Source: Bryoerythrophyllum caledonicum
Taxonomy: Eukaryota > Streptophyta > Bryopsida > Pottiales > Pottiaceae
Direction of reading: 5' to 3'
DNA length: 64,000 bases
Assembly (NCBI GenBank): GCA_963971425.1
Contig: OZ020515.1
Span: 14,772,291-14,836,290, forward strand
The notes under the pieces are model-generated. The model had not been told where the DNA came from, did not search any database, and saw nothing but the letters and a program-made list of their open reading frames with translations. The first letter of the stretch is position 1, and each line of letters starts with the position of its first letter. The translations under genes were made by a program, and so were the position numbers. Below, piece after piece: positions 24,701 through 36,989 of this stretch.

Positions 24701-27700
24701 GAGACTATTTTACCAGTGAATGAATGAATTTTCTTTTTTGGTCCCTTGTTTGTGTCTGTTACCAATCTTCATTTGTTACTGGTTTTCCTCCTCCCTCCGT
24801 AGCAACTGTAAAGAACATTGTTTTTCAGTTGTTTGGATCTTTTTGATTTTTCTTCAAGTTGATTTCTACATGTTCGAAGATGCATGTTGCGGTGTTGGAA
24901 ACTGATGATGTAAATGTATACAGGGTTGGGAGAAATAGAAGCTGATGGAGACTCTTTAGGTAGTAAGGCAGCTGGAGCATTAACCTCAAAGCACAATGAT
25001 ATGCGTGCTCCTGCCCAGGGTTTGGACATAGATACCGGGGACATGAAAAGCCCACATGGTGCTTATTCCCAGGTAGGATTCCTTGCACATTCTTAGCTGG
25101 GTCTGTGATTTTGCAAAAAAATTCAGAGTGATTGTGTCGAACCCTAAATTTTGTGATGCCCTGCAATGTTGGTTGAACTTATCAGGTAGGGACTATTGAT
25201 GAAGGTCCATCATGTCAGACATCAAATGTCAATGAGAAGATTTTTGATAAAACTGAATTGTTAATGATTGGACACGCAGGCCAATAAAAGAGGGCGACCA
25301 AAACCAGTAGTGGCTGCCTTTGACCCGCCTTCCAAAGCTCTAAAACGCTCCAACAGCCTTGGTATCGACGTTCTAGGTCTTCTAGATACGCCCACTAATG
25401 AGAAGAAGGGAACTGGGTTTTTGGGAGAGTCAAGCGGGTTTGGGGGCATGATGGGAGCTGGAACCCCTCGAGGAGGGGGGAGCCAGGGGTTAGGGACTCC
25501 TTGGGATCAATGGGACAATGATGGTGGATTTGGAATGGGTCTAGGCATGGACATACAAAGCGATGCAGATATTCTAGCTGAGTTTGGAGATTTTGGAGAT
25601 TTTTTTGAAGACGATGGACTTGGATTTGGCGAGGTGAGTACTATATGCTGAACTATGCTAGAATATCCTGTTGGTCTACTGTGGCGACGTTTGGATTGAC
25701 TGCCTTAGACAAAGATCTTTCCTATGTTCGGAGTTTTCTGGATAGGGGTCGATTTGTATTAGAAGTTTTGATATAATCTTTCGAAGATCAATATGTTTTT
25801 ATGAACCCATGAGCTAAGAATTTTGTGCATGCACGTTCTAGAGTTAATATTATTTGTTTTGATGTGCGTTGTTGGTCTTGCAGCCTCCGGATACAGCAGA
25901 ATCTCAAGCACTCATGTTCACCCTGCCTGACTACGGAGAGGTCTCTCAGACTCCTGGCACTGCACCTCTCATGGATGCATCAGATCCAATGGTGCTTCCA
26001 ATTCTCGACTTTCCTTTGTTAGAGATGAACCAGAATATGGATCTTCTAAGTGACTTGAAGCCAGTTTCATCAATGGATGTTTCGCAAGGTCCTATTGGTG
26101 GGCTTGGATCTCCTCCGCGTTCAGCTCCTGCCCTCAATCTACGGCTCAAGTCTGAAGCCTTGCTCTGCTTTGCGTCCGGATTCGAGCCTGTTGACATGTC
26201 GGGCGTGCAGGATTTAGGCATGGCTGTCGTAAAGTAAGATTTTCGACCCAGCTTTACTAGTGAATTGTGATTTTTTGCAGTGCAGACATCATGGTTGGGT
26301 ATCATTCCCATTTCGGTTTTCTTTCTACATGTTGCTGACCATTGTAATTGTGCCGCCAATATTGTTAGTAAGAGATCCGTTTGGACATGTTTCGTTTTTC
26401 TATTTGACTTATTTGATAGAGAATTCTTTGCTTCAGGGATCCGTATGTACCAAAGTCCAAGAAGAATGCTGCGGAGTCTGTCAAGAAGGAAGCATATGTC
26501 TACACAGCAACACCTGTAACCTACACCAAGTTTGACAGAATTGATATTGGGAAGGACGAGCAAGGCACCTCAAAATCTCCCAATGAATCTGGCGAGATCA
26601 AAAGAAAAAAAGAGTTAGTCGCTGATTATATTGTTGTCTCCAGCTCAAGGCAAACGAGCTTAGGTGGCAAGCTGCTCACCGCTGATGACACAGGTCCAGA
26701 TAGAGGTGCAGTGGATCCCGGTGGTAATGGGTCAAAGATGCTTGCTGCTCAATCCCCAGCGACGGTGAAGCCGAAAGAGAGCGCAAAGTCGTCAGTTCGT
26801 TCCTCCGTGTCTGTATTGGCAACCGAGTTGGAGTGTGCTCTGATGCAGGTCATGATATGCCGAGATCAAGACTCCTCGTCATCTGTTTCTGGAACCTCGG
26901 GTGTAACAAGCCCGGCAAATGAGGCAGCTAGATACTCTCCATTGCCTTCTAAAGACGGTGGCTCTGATATCACTCAGGTGATTCTCCCTCTGCCTTGTTT
27001 GTCTTTATTTCACATGCCATGGTGCATTAAATTTTCATCCTTTTGTAGGTAAGTTTGACTTCGATGGAGCAGAAATGCAATCTTTGTTTGTTCAAACAAT
27101 CTGCCACAAAATTATCTGGAAATGCAGTACCCGTCCAACTTCTGTAATGCTCACGGGGATGCTGGTTTGGTATATTCCCTTAGTATATGCTTGGATTTCT
27201 TCTGGGTTGGCTCCCACTAACTGTTTTACCTTTAATTTCGTCAGGTACAATCGGACACCCTTGTTCAGTCTGCAAGCGGCCTTGGAAGGCCTCAGCAAGA
27301 GCGTCGGAAGAAGGTCCCAGAGAGAATTGCTGGGCACGCAGAAGAGGAAATCCACGATGGTGGAAGCCGAGTCGCAGAGGTCGGGGTGTGGCGTCCTGTG
27401 GGGGTTCCAAATGCACCACGACAGCCCACCAACACCGCCTCGAACAAATACACAAACGCTGTAGATTATCCTTTGTCTAACATCACTTCTCCTGTTGACG
27501 ACGCTCTGGGAGAGGCCCAAAGGCAGAGCAACTTCCAGGAGATTCTGGAAGCCATTCCGTTGCTAGCCCAGCAAGCTTCCATAGCCGTCGATGTGTCTTT
27601 GGATGGCCAGTATGAAGATGGCCCATTTGGATGGTTAGCTGCTCAGGAGGTGCAAAAGCAGCAACGTAAACGAAGAGCTGATTATTCGCAAGCAGGCGGA

Positions 27701-30700
27701 GGGGGAATGCTGGCTTCCAGTAGGTTCCTGGACCAGTCAGGGATGGAGATTCTGGATCCTCTCTCTGCTGAGATTTCAGCCGCAACAGCTGCCAGCCTTT
27801 TGCAGTCTGATGTGAGAGTGGCAATTTCGAATGCATTCGGAGACGCTCATGCCGATGGACCTTTGAGTCTCGTCGATTGGTGTAAAGGCGCTGTGCAGAG
27901 CTCAGATGGCGGCGTCTGTGCTGAGAGCACGAATACTGATTCAAGAGAAGTGAATAGTACCGTTACTGTTGTGGGGGAGTCCATGACTCCGGGCCAGTCT
28001 GGTGGAGGTAGCAGCAGGAGTGCCATTGACTCGTCGTCTCTGTCGGACCAGACTGAAGCTTCGCAAAGGCGTGGGTTGAGTGGGGAGGATTCAGGGCTTA
28101 GCCATGTTGATGCCTTGGGCTACAGCGACTCCTCTATTCTGGCTCTTCCGACTCCCTCACTGCTTGTTGGGTAAGTTTTTTGATGCTGCTGGTATTTGTT
28201 CTGCAACAATATAGTTTTATGTTTTGATGGTTCTCGTAGTGCATCACAGCTTAAACCAACAATTTATTCGGTGAAATGGCAGCTATCAGGATGACTGGCT
28301 GAGAACTTCTTCTGGCGCACTACATCTATGGGAAAAGGCTCCGCTTGAGCCGTATGCGCTTGCAAAACAGGTGTCTGATCATCACCTTACTTCTTCAACG
28401 CTTCGTGCAAGAATATAGGCCTCGTGTATATGTCTGAATGAGCTCATCTGAATTTGGTATTTAGACATCAACCATTTCATATGCTGGGCTCTTCATCATG
28501 TTCTTCTGGCTTGGACCAAGTTTTTTCTCGATAATGACAGCTGCTGCTTTTGGTTGTCCAGGTGAATTATCACGTGGTATGTTTAGCTTCAGAGCCGCTG
28601 GTTACTGCTGCTGTGGATTTCTTCCAGCAACTCAGTTCAGGTGAGTTCTGGAATGTTCTATATATTGATTGTCAATAGATTATTGGTCAAATTGTTATGC
28701 ATGAATGATGTCTTATCACTTTCAGTACATTACAGTGCGTTTGTGCTGATTTTGGATGCAGTGTATGAAGTGTGTCGGCTTGGCTCTCACATGCCTTTCG
28801 GAGCAGCTTCTGGGCAATCTGTGCCAACGGCAAGTTCTAGTAAACAGACTTTGCCTGGCTTAACTCTTGTGGACATAGCTGGGATATCACACTCAACAGC
28901 ACGAGGTGAATTTTTTAATGCATCTAATTATAGCCTGGCTAAGGCTTTTGCGGCTGACATGGCTGCGAATTGGAATATGGCTGAATTCAGAAAGGCTCTC
29001 GGAAAAGTTTGTAAGGGGTTGCCCATCTCATCTGGATCCTCAGCAAGTCAACGTGAGCCTGAGCAAGGTCCATGCACGGTAAGTTTGAAATTCTTATGGA
29101 CCCATTCCAGTTGAAATTCTTTCTAGCTCCTCTTTTCTAATTGCATTTGTGGCATTAAAATAAATTGTGTTAAATTTTTTGAAAGAACTTCTTGCGAAAC
29201 TGCAGCAAGGGAAGAAAAATTACTACAGAAGTTTCCATGACTTACCAATAATGTTGGTTGCATAATTTATTTCAGGTTGTTTATATTGTGTGCCCTGTTT
29301 CGGACCCTGCTGGAATACTTCAAACCATGGTGGATGCTTGTTCAAGCTTGGGTTCTTCCATATCAAGTGCAGATTCTCAACATCATCAACCAGCATCTAC
29401 ACCAGGCGAAGATAGCGTGCCCTCTAACATCGTGGGCTTTTCGATACCTCGGTTTGCTTTACAGCTGATTACCGCAGAAACCATATTCAAGAACAGTGGG
29501 CCTCAAGTATCTTCTGTAGATATGTTGAAAGAGGTTGCACTGGGTGTGTACAATAAAGTCCGCCGCATTCCAAAGAAAGCTCAAAGCACAGAATGTCTAC
29601 CGAGTGGTGGCAATCCTGTGCCCCGCGGTCAACCCGGGAATGCTGGTCCTTCGCAGTTGCAACCAAGTGCTTCCATGTCTGGCCTTTGGAAAAGCACAAG
29701 CGGTCAACAAAGCAGTGGGAATGCTTCAATGTCCGCAATGAACTCCGGCAACAATCATAGTATGTGGGAAGGCGGGTGGAAATCATCGATGCAGACGGAT
29801 TTAGGTATGTGTTCACTCGACCTGGCTCTCTTACCAAGAAGCTATCTTCCAGGTCCGAAAATTGGTGGAAGTCACAGCCAGCCCAATCCTCTGAGAATAT
29901 ATTCCATGAGAAAGTCCATCCAAAGTCTGAATTACAATGAGTTACTGTTCTCTCACTCCATGGAATGCTTGATGATGTGTGATTCTCTCCTCCAACCGCA
30001 ATGCAATGCATTCTCACAGAATTGGCATTCTGGGCCTCTGGGAAATCTCCCGGAGTGCATTGCATTCAGGTTGAAGGAGAGGCTGACACATCATCAAGCA
30101 TTCCATGAAGTGGGAGAATGTATTTTTAATCTAACTCGCACTTTGATGAAGTATCTCATTTCCAGAACGATATTTACTGTGACTTCCACTATTGAATAGA
30201 GATAAAATACATAGATTTTCAAAAACTTGAACCATGTTTTCAAGAGTTCTATATTTATGATGAACTTCTTAAACACGGACTCTGCAACTTTTTTGTTAAA
30301 ACCAGATAGAAGAAGCACTCACGCATGAATTGCTTATGTTATGGAATAAGGAAAGGTAGATTTCCACTGCCGAGGGCTCTTTACATCCTTCTGGTTCATG
30401 AGTGTTGTTTGTTTGCCAGCAGGATCTGGTTCCACCGGTGGTGACGCAGCCCAAGAGAAAACAAGGTACCTCTATGAGCCGGCCTACATCCTGGCCAGGT
30501 CAGGCGCCCAAGCTCCAGCAAGAGGAGTAGGCTCCGACGCCACCCGTGACACAATGGCCGGAAACCCCCACAGGACTCCTGGCACCAGCGGCCCGGACGT
30601 GGACTCAACTGCAACCACCGAACGACTGGACGTGGACCCAAGCGGCGCTTCTCAACAGGCTGCGGATCTGCACTGCTGCTACACTTGGTCCGGCGACTGG

Positions 30701-32616
30701 AACTGGTTGGTGTCTGTGTGGACCGACGCAAGAGGGGAGCTTCTGGACACTCAAGTATTGCCTCTGACAGGTGTGGATGTACAGAGAGAGAACTGCTTCC
30801 ATGGCATGTTCGATCAGATTCTGCAGCAGGGTTTACAGCTTCTGAACTTGGCAGTGGAAGCCGGGAGTGCGAAGCCCAGGGGCTTAAGTATTACCCGCCT
30901 CGGTGGATTCTACGTGAGAGAGTGTCAAGGTATGTGGTTGTGCATATCAGTCCACTTTTAATGCAAGAATGCCGTTGTAATTTCACGTTGCATATACTCC
31001 ACGTTTTTTGTTGCATCTGAATGGACCTATTTACGATGGAGGTGCGGTTAACTGTTCAAATGTATGAACCTTAGCCAAACTGTTTTATAAGTGTGGTTAT
31101 TTGTAAAGTCACCCAAAGTTTCAATCAGATTAATAAGGTCTTTTGAGAGACAAGAGGTCAAAACTTGCGGTATCTTTGCCTGACTTTACAAATAACTCGA
31201 TTGTTCAGACTGTGTTTTGTTTATTCGTTACTGTGTCTGGTTGCAGAATGGCATCGAGTAATCATGTCGGCTGGAGCTGAAGACGTACGCAAGTGGCCAG
31301 TGCAAATCCGGCACCTGGATTGTCACTCTTCCAGCAGCGTGGGCGGCACCGGAAGCTCTTCTGACATGGGCTTAATGGCAGACCGAGGCCTGGGCCTGGC
31401 AGGCAGTGGGCCGACTTCACCCAGCCCCTCGTCCTCCTCATTTGGAGGGCGTGGGAAGTCGTCACATTACAGCAACAAACCTGGGGCAGATCTGAGCTCA
31501 GGGATGAACAGGAGGCAGAACCAAGCGACCAATCCAATGGCACCGAATGAGGGCGCCCTGGCGGCCTTCAAGTGGGTCCACAGCATCAGCTTAGTGTCTG
31601 TGAGAGCAGATCAGAGCCTCCAGATTGTGTCCACCACAGACGGTATTGCCTTCTCACCTTTACCTCCACTCAGACCAAATCAAAATAGAAACAGATCGTC
31701 TTTAACGAAGAATTCCTCAAACAGAATCGATTTCCAAGTGCTTGTAAGAATGAGGACTTCCTGTGCGTGTCTATCAAAATGCACTTGTATCCAACTCTTG
31801 AGTTCCTAACCCAGTTACCTTATTCTTGTTTATGAAATGGATATTACCAAAGTGGTGGTAGGCAGAAAATCTTAATAAGTCATTTATTAAACCAAAAAAT
31901 GGATTGAACTTTTCACTCAAAGTTTTTGATCTATGGGAAATCATGTACGCTGCATGGCTCAAACCAACGGGAATAGTAACATTCATCAGGTGTCTCGGAT
32001 AGGGATACCTTTTCATTGTGAAAATACTGATTTCACTTCTTTTTCTACAGGACCACCAGAAGGGAACTCCTCATCAGGTTTGTCCTGGCCAACCCCTTCG
32101 ACATCCACCTCAAGCGGCGTGTTGAGCGCGGGGGTGAACACGGTGAAGACGCTGGCGTCAGCTGGAGCGTCCTACATCGTGGTGCCCTCTCATCCGAACC
32201 GCCCCCTGACGCCTTCATCCCTGGAGCTTCCCCTGAACTCGCCGTCTCCTCTCGCAAGTTGCCTCCACCAGAGCGGCCTGGCCTGCCCGGTGACCACCGC
32301 GTTCGCCGTGTCCGCGGGCACGGCGTCTACCAGCCAGGACTTCGCGCAACGAGGCATGAAGGAGGACTGGCCGTCCACCATAGGCGTGGGCCTGGTGGCA
32401 CACTACAGCTCCAAGGGAGTCGGCACCAAAGAGCAGACGCAGGAGCTGTGTAGAGTCTTGCAAGTGGTGGCCTCGGATCTGCATGCCCTGTCTTGGTTGA
32501 ATGTGGGACTGACTTATGTGCAGCGGCGGTCGCCTCTTCCGTTCCACTGTGAAGTGGCGCAGAGGTTGCAGCGCTTGCTTGACTTTGTGGACGGGGAGCA
32601 TGGGGTTGGGGCGTAA
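21779..32616 (+). CDS. MED13: Mediator complex subunit 13 (kinase module)
   Basis: MED13 bridges the CDK8 kinase module to core Mediator in the nucleus and controls RNA polymerase II transcription; in Arabidopsis it is also called MACCHI-BOU 2 or GRAND CENTRAL. I assembled 26 exons whose phases all agree, giving about 2045 residues: 21779-21802, 21981-22155, 22245-22331, 22555-22642, 22732-22815, 22936-23034, 23189-23253, 23386-23464, 23633-23674, 23844-23988, 24089-24201, 24283-24357, 24450-24631, 24924-25072, 25280-25633, 25884-26233, 26437-26977, 27049-27126, 27245-28170, 28283-28370, 28562-28640, 28762-29078, 29276-29804, 30423-30929, 31247-31642, 32051-32616. The start MFTNVFRIGGLQQVSWFQLL matches the plant MED13 N-terminus. 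An acidic EFGDFGDFFEDD lies near residue 568, VWRPVG near 957, and the MID/PIWI-like part opens with GYQDDWL near 1219 and includes WTDARGELLD. The C-terminus has EDWPSTIGVGLV and PLPFHCEV. Exons 9 and 18 are the least certain. The sixth intron needs a GC donor. The intron 29805-30422 holds a long foldback. Confidence 0.95.
29862..30194. repeat. 333-base imperfect foldback in a MED13 intron
   Basis: Two arms of about 150 bases are inverted copies of each other, separated by a loop of about 35 bases near 30016-30049. Perfect matches include 22 bases (29959-29980 against 30086-30107), a GTGGAAGTCACAG block at the outer ends, and AATGCAATGCA next to the loop, with small bulges between. The shape resembles a plant microRNA precursor with a long stem, or a miniature inverted-repeat transposon. 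It lies in sense orientation in the intron between exons ending 29804 and starting 30423, so it would be transcribed with MED13. I do not recognise a known mature microRNA in the arms. Confidence 0.8.
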
Positions 32617-34363
32617 CGTGCTGGTTTTTTCTTTGGTTTTTGATGTTGGAGTAGGTGTTTTTCTAGTTCACCACTATTCTTTTCTCAACTGAGCAGTTGG
32701 GGTTGTGTATTTTTGTTATATTCCTAGGGTTTAAGAACGAGTTTCTGGCTACCACCACTCTCACATTTTTCTTGTATTTGGCGATGGTGTAATGTATTCG
32801 TCCTGGAACTAACCTATGTCAGCAGCACATATGCTCCGTATATGGACTATGTTGTTGTATATATGTTTATATCCTGGTTTTGGAACCTTGTTTTGTAACC
32901 TGCGAGTGCCAGTGCAAAGAGCAGTAAATGTCAACCCACACCTAATCAATAGTTACTGTAGTGTACTTTCGGCCAAGGCATGGAAGAAAACATGATCACG
33001 TCGAGGTGCACCAAATTTACACGAAAGCCATCATTCCAGATAATGTGAAGAAAATATGTCACACATGAAGTGTGAGAAGTCACTGTAAAGAACCAACTGA
33101 AACAATATTCAACTCTACGTTTTTCTGTTGTGACGTGCGGTTCAATCTTTGATCCATGAATATTTCTTCTCGACCGAAAGTCATGACGTCCGTAGCACTT
33201 GTATATGGGGTTGTTCTGGACACTTTGTTGTTAAAATGTCGATCCGAAACTTGGGCATACAATGTAAAAGTGTCAAACTAGAATGTCGGAAACAGCCCCG
33301 TTTGTAGCAGTGCGTCCATTTCACGTGAAAGACTCGGCCAGGCTCAGAAACGTCGCGATCTGAGGAAGCTAGTAGCTCACGACAAAAACGACAAAGAAAT
33401 CCATGAACCTCACATGAACAGCATGCCACAGTCCAAGAAAATAATCTCCACTCCCTCAACCAACCGCATCATGTGAAAGTTGACTACTACGTTCATAATT
33501 CTTCTCCACCCGATCAGCTCTTATTTCCGTTTGCAAATATCACGTCCGGCCGCTGCATGACAACTAACTCTAACACCAACTCTCATCACTTCACACAGTA
33601 CAAAGTTCAAACCAAGTCATTACAGATCACTGGGAATGAGCCCCACTTTCATACTTCCACACCAGAACTCTTCCTGCACTCTGATCAGACTCATCTTCAC
33701 AACCAGACTTTTCCTCCACACCCAACCTCGTCTGCACATTGAGCAGGCCCCGGAGTCACAGTTCCACACCCAAACTCTTACTGTGGTACACAGACAAGAC
33801 TCATTAATCCAGACAAGCAATCTCTCCAGGCTGCCACACCTTTATTCTTCCAATGTTAAACATGGCTTGAAGACCTACACAATGAACAAATCCGAGCGCA
33901 CTTGCATACCTAACATAGGAGCAGCTCTTCTGCAACACACAACAATCCCATATGCCAAGGAATCGGCAAACGTTTTTGAATTACATCGATTCTGATGACA
34001 ACGTCCACGGAAAAAAAAGACCATACAAATGCATCTGGACTAACCATCTGGACTAAATGATGTGATTGTAACGGCAATAAGCGGTGCCTGATGTGCATCC
34101 CAGATCAGGACATGATCAATTGTTCTAAGGTCGGGTTCCCTGTCGGAAGAGGAAATGTAAAAATCCTGTCGGAAGACGAAATGTAAGAATCACCTCCCTT
34201 CTGTCACATCAAAATTGCACCAATAAGGAAATGCTGTTTCATTCCTGTAAGAAAAAAGAAATCATCAAATTTATTTTTAAATGCATGATACATTGAAAGA
34301 ACATATGAAGTAAGTCACACATAAATGCAATGACAATAAATATTATTATTACGTAAAACATAC
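32617..34363. other. MED13 3' side and unassigned DNA
   Basis: The first 300 bases probably include the MED13 3' untranslated region; the stretch is T-rich but I saw no single clear polyadenylation signal. No gene is supported further right. Two imperfect copies of CCTGTCGGAAGA(G/C)GAAATGTAA occur near 34140 and 34168. Open frames at 33.0-34.0 kb have no recognisable domains. Confidence 0.4.
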
Positions 34364-34784
34364 CTCCAAGCCTTGCAAAAGGCTTTGTAGTGAACTTGGT
34401 GCTCTTTGGAGTGTCTGAAGCCTTTTCGAACACTGAAGTGGGTCATTAGCACGGATGCCAATGAATGTGCAGCACACACTTCTTTTCCATCCTTGAACTT
34501 GGCCTCCAAGACTACCTGCAAGGATAGACCTTTCTTGCCCGGGAAAGCAAGAATGGTCTCCACCTGACTTGGTGTAAAATACACCATAGACATAAAAAAG
34601 ACTTGAGACTCTAAATGAGACTCAAGTCTACACACCGCATCACCGGCCCGTCCAAAATCAAGAAGATCACGGATGAAAATCTCAAGAAGACTCAATAATT
34701 CCACATCCAAGGTAGCAAGCCGGCTCTCATAACTTGCTACCATTTCATTATGGGTGTCAATGATACCCAAAAGCTCATGTGCAT
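34364..34784 (-). CDS. Orphan exon of an unidentified - strand gene
   Basis: A 421-base segment on the - strand has a good acceptor (ATTTTAG before 34784), an open frame of about 140 codons, and a good donor (GGAG/GTATGT after 34364). That is what an internal exon looks like. The peptide (starting AHELLGIIDTHNEMVASYESR) is mixed hydrophobic and charged, and I do not recognise it. No matching neighbour exons were identified; the DNA upstream, above 34.8 kb, is a G+C-rich repeat island that may have been inserted into the gene. It could also be a captured gene fragment. Confidence 0.4.
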
Positions 34785-34844
34785 CTAAAATACAAAAGAA
34801 GCCAATCATTAGTAAGTTCCAAGGTTACCAATCCGACGTCCTTG

Positions 34845-35225
34845 GGGGTCTGAGAGCGTCCTAGGACGCCTTAAGACGAGGACGTCCTGACGACACGTCG
34901 GACGTACCGTCCGGAGGGGGGGTAAAATGCATTTACGGTAGGCCCTGGTAAGTTTTATAGACTGTCGGATTCGACGAAGTGCCACGCTGCCGGATTGCAG
35001 CCGTCAAATTGCGATAGGCCGTCCGATCGGTCGCTGCCGTCGGGGTGATCGGACAGCACCTCGGTCGTCCGCCTGATCGGACGGCCAACGAATCGATTGA
35101 ATGGCCGCAATTTGATCGCACGGGCGCGCGACGGCCGTCCGATACGGCCAATGGCCGCCAGATGGACGGCTGTGGTGGCGGCCATCCGATTGAGCGGCCG
35201 TCCGCCACCCTATAAAAGGCCGACC
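34845..35225. repeat. G+C-rich GACGTC / CGGACGGCC island
   Basis: A dense set of short repeats built on GACGTCC and on CGGCCGTCCG / CGGACGGCC in both orientations, ending at a TATA motif. Similar GACGTC and GGACGGAC words occur in the CACTA element at 40.1-47.0 kb and at 36990-37265. Subterminal repeats of this sort are common in CACTA-type elements, so this may be the left end of a related element. I could not prove terminal inverted repeats. Confidence 0.6.
35211..35217 (+). promoter_or_regulatory. TATA box before the broken kinase-like gene
   Basis: TATAAAA with G+C-rich flanks (CACCC before, GGCCG after), about 225 bases upstream of the ATG at 35437 and followed by a C/T-rich tract. Its place at the edge of the repeat island suggests it was the promoter of the element-borne gene. 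Confidence 0.5.
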
Positions 35226-35436
35226 GCCCTCCTCATTTCCTCACTTTTTCCTTCCCCTCTCAAGAATATTTTTTTGAGTGGATGCGGAGTGGCTTTGGTT
35301 GGCATTTTTCCATCCATTGGCTCCTCATCTTTGGGAGGGAAAAAGTGATATACATTGAGGGGGGAGGTTTTGCCATTTTTTTAAATTTTTTTTCTAAAAA
35401 CTTGTTCTAGGTACGAACGGCGGCGGTTTAAAGAAG

Positions 35437-36390
35437 ATGCCGAAGGACAAGAAGAAGCAGAAGGTTGGTGACTTCGGTCCAAAGCTTCATCCCATCGACG
35501 ACAATCCTTCTGAGGCTTGTAAGATTTTCCTCATAGAACTGATTGCCAGATTCTATGAGGCAAATACTCTTCGATCATTGGAGAGCAAGTACGTTTGATA
35601 TCGGGATGAAGGCCCCGAGAAGTTCCGGAGCGACATGCGGCAACTCATGATGGACGCGCTTCAAGCCCCGGTATGGAATACGGAGACTCAGAAGCAGGGT
35701 TTTTGAAGTTCTTGGATGCCAGAGTGCACGATGCACTCTGGAATGCCAAGAACTTGTTGACCAAGTTTGGGAGGTTCAATCACGCGGCTGATGGAGATTT
35801 CAATGACGTGCTATTGAAGGCTAATTTATTCGTGGTCCAGATGAAGCCATTCGCTAAGAATTGAAACACACGTGGCTCCGTGGAATGGTGAAACTCGACA
35901 GAGGGATACCAAGAAGACCTGCCGCAGAAAGCTCATCTCATTATCATTTCGCCAACAGCCGCGGTTACACGAATGGACAATGTCAACCGGAGAGGTGGAT
36001 ACGCCACCATTTGCAAAGTCCGCATTGAGGGTGCTCCGGGCATTGAACCATTCTGGGAATTTGCCGCCAAATTGTCCAACCGATCGGAGACACGGCTGGA
36101 CTTGGCAAAAGTGGAGCATCAGAACGAGTCGATGGCGGTGAGGATTCCACATCCAGGTGTCATCCGTTTCGTGGCCATTCATCCGGACATGTACGAAGGC
36201 TATGCGTATTGGTAGAATGGCGGGACAATTCGAGAGATGCTGAACCGGGATATCGAGTATGGTGACGATGTCTTTGTACATTTGAACTATGGGAGATTCC
36301 CCGAGGATGAGGATATTCGAGCTCTTCAGTTGGTTCGTTTTCGCAAAAAATGGACCGAGCTTGCGTGGGCGTTGTTGCTTGCAATTTCAA
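35437..36390 (+). pseudogene. Broken kinase-like gene, relative of the one at 44486
   Basis: The start ATGCCGAAGGACAAGAAG opens a frame that resembles the N-terminal part of the intact gene at 44486-45922. After stops and frameshifts between 35590 and 35870 the similarity continues at 35973-36214: GGYATICKVRIEG (glycine-loop region), WEFAAKL with the position of the ATP-binding Lys, and HPGVIRFVAIHPDMYEGYAYW. A TAG then interrupts, and the text resumes as NGGTIREML and FRKKWTELAWALLLAIS. It is cut before the catalytic loop, after which the sequence is unrelated. It therefore lacks HxD, DFG and the whole C-lobe and cannot be an active kinase. Confidence 0.7.
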
Positions 36391-36498
36391 TCATGCTGCT
36401 TGGTAACTGGATTATCGATTCTCCAATGCAGCCACATTGCTAGTGCATCTATGTTGTTTGGATATTTGTGCTTATTAACTGGATGATCAATATTACAG

Positions 36499-36802
36499 GT
36501 TTTTGGAGAGCCACAGAATATCATGAACATTATCTGTCCTTTTATTTTGGAAGAGGTGGAATCCTTAGGCGATAACAAATTCATTCTATCTAATGGCGGT
36601 ACGACTGTAGGAGTTAGTGGAGACGATTTTCTCAATTTCATCAAAAGTGAATTGGACGTTGGCAAAACTTTAAGCGACATAGTCATTGATTTTGAGACTC
36701 TTGGAGAGAGTGCATCTTTTTCGGGATTGAGTTATTTGGAATTGGCTACAGTTGATTTGAGGTCCCAGGTGACAGCTGCTTCCCGCATCCAGGGTGCAAA
36801 TA
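36499..36802 (+). CDS. Orphan exon of an unidentified + strand gene
   Basis: A 304-base exon-like segment with acceptor ATTACAG before 36499 and donor ATA/GTAAGT after 36802. It is open throughout and begins VFGEPQNIMNIICPFILEE. The peptide has an acidic, globular look (GDNKFILSNGGTTVGV, then SGDDFLNFIKSELD) that I cannot place. It lies between the broken kinase-like gene and another GACGTC-rich island, so it is most likely a gene piece picked up by a mobile element, or the end of the decayed element's own gene. Confidence 0.35.
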
Positions 36803-36989
36803 GTAAGTGCTTGAACTTTTTCCTACTTCATAAATGATTACTAGTTAAATTTATATTTGTTTTCTCTTGTTTGTATATCTGTTAAATTACTACTTGTTTT
36901 TTCTTGTTTATTCACTAGCTAAATAAATACTAAGTAGTTAGGATATATAATTTGAACATGTCAAAGTCAACTTACCAGATTGTTAAGAC

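Noticed and set aside
25946-26563. 205-codon - strand frame
   Set aside because: It is antisense to MED13 exons 16 and 17, which show conserved protein on the + strand.
27092-27520. - strand and alternative + strand frames at 27.1-27.9 kb
   Set aside because: They overlap the large MED13 exon 27245-28170, whose frame continues both neighbours.
30021-30040. TTGGCATTCTG in the loop of the MED13 foldback as miR394
   Set aside because: Only the first 11 bases agree with miR394 and it lies in the loop, not in a stem arm.
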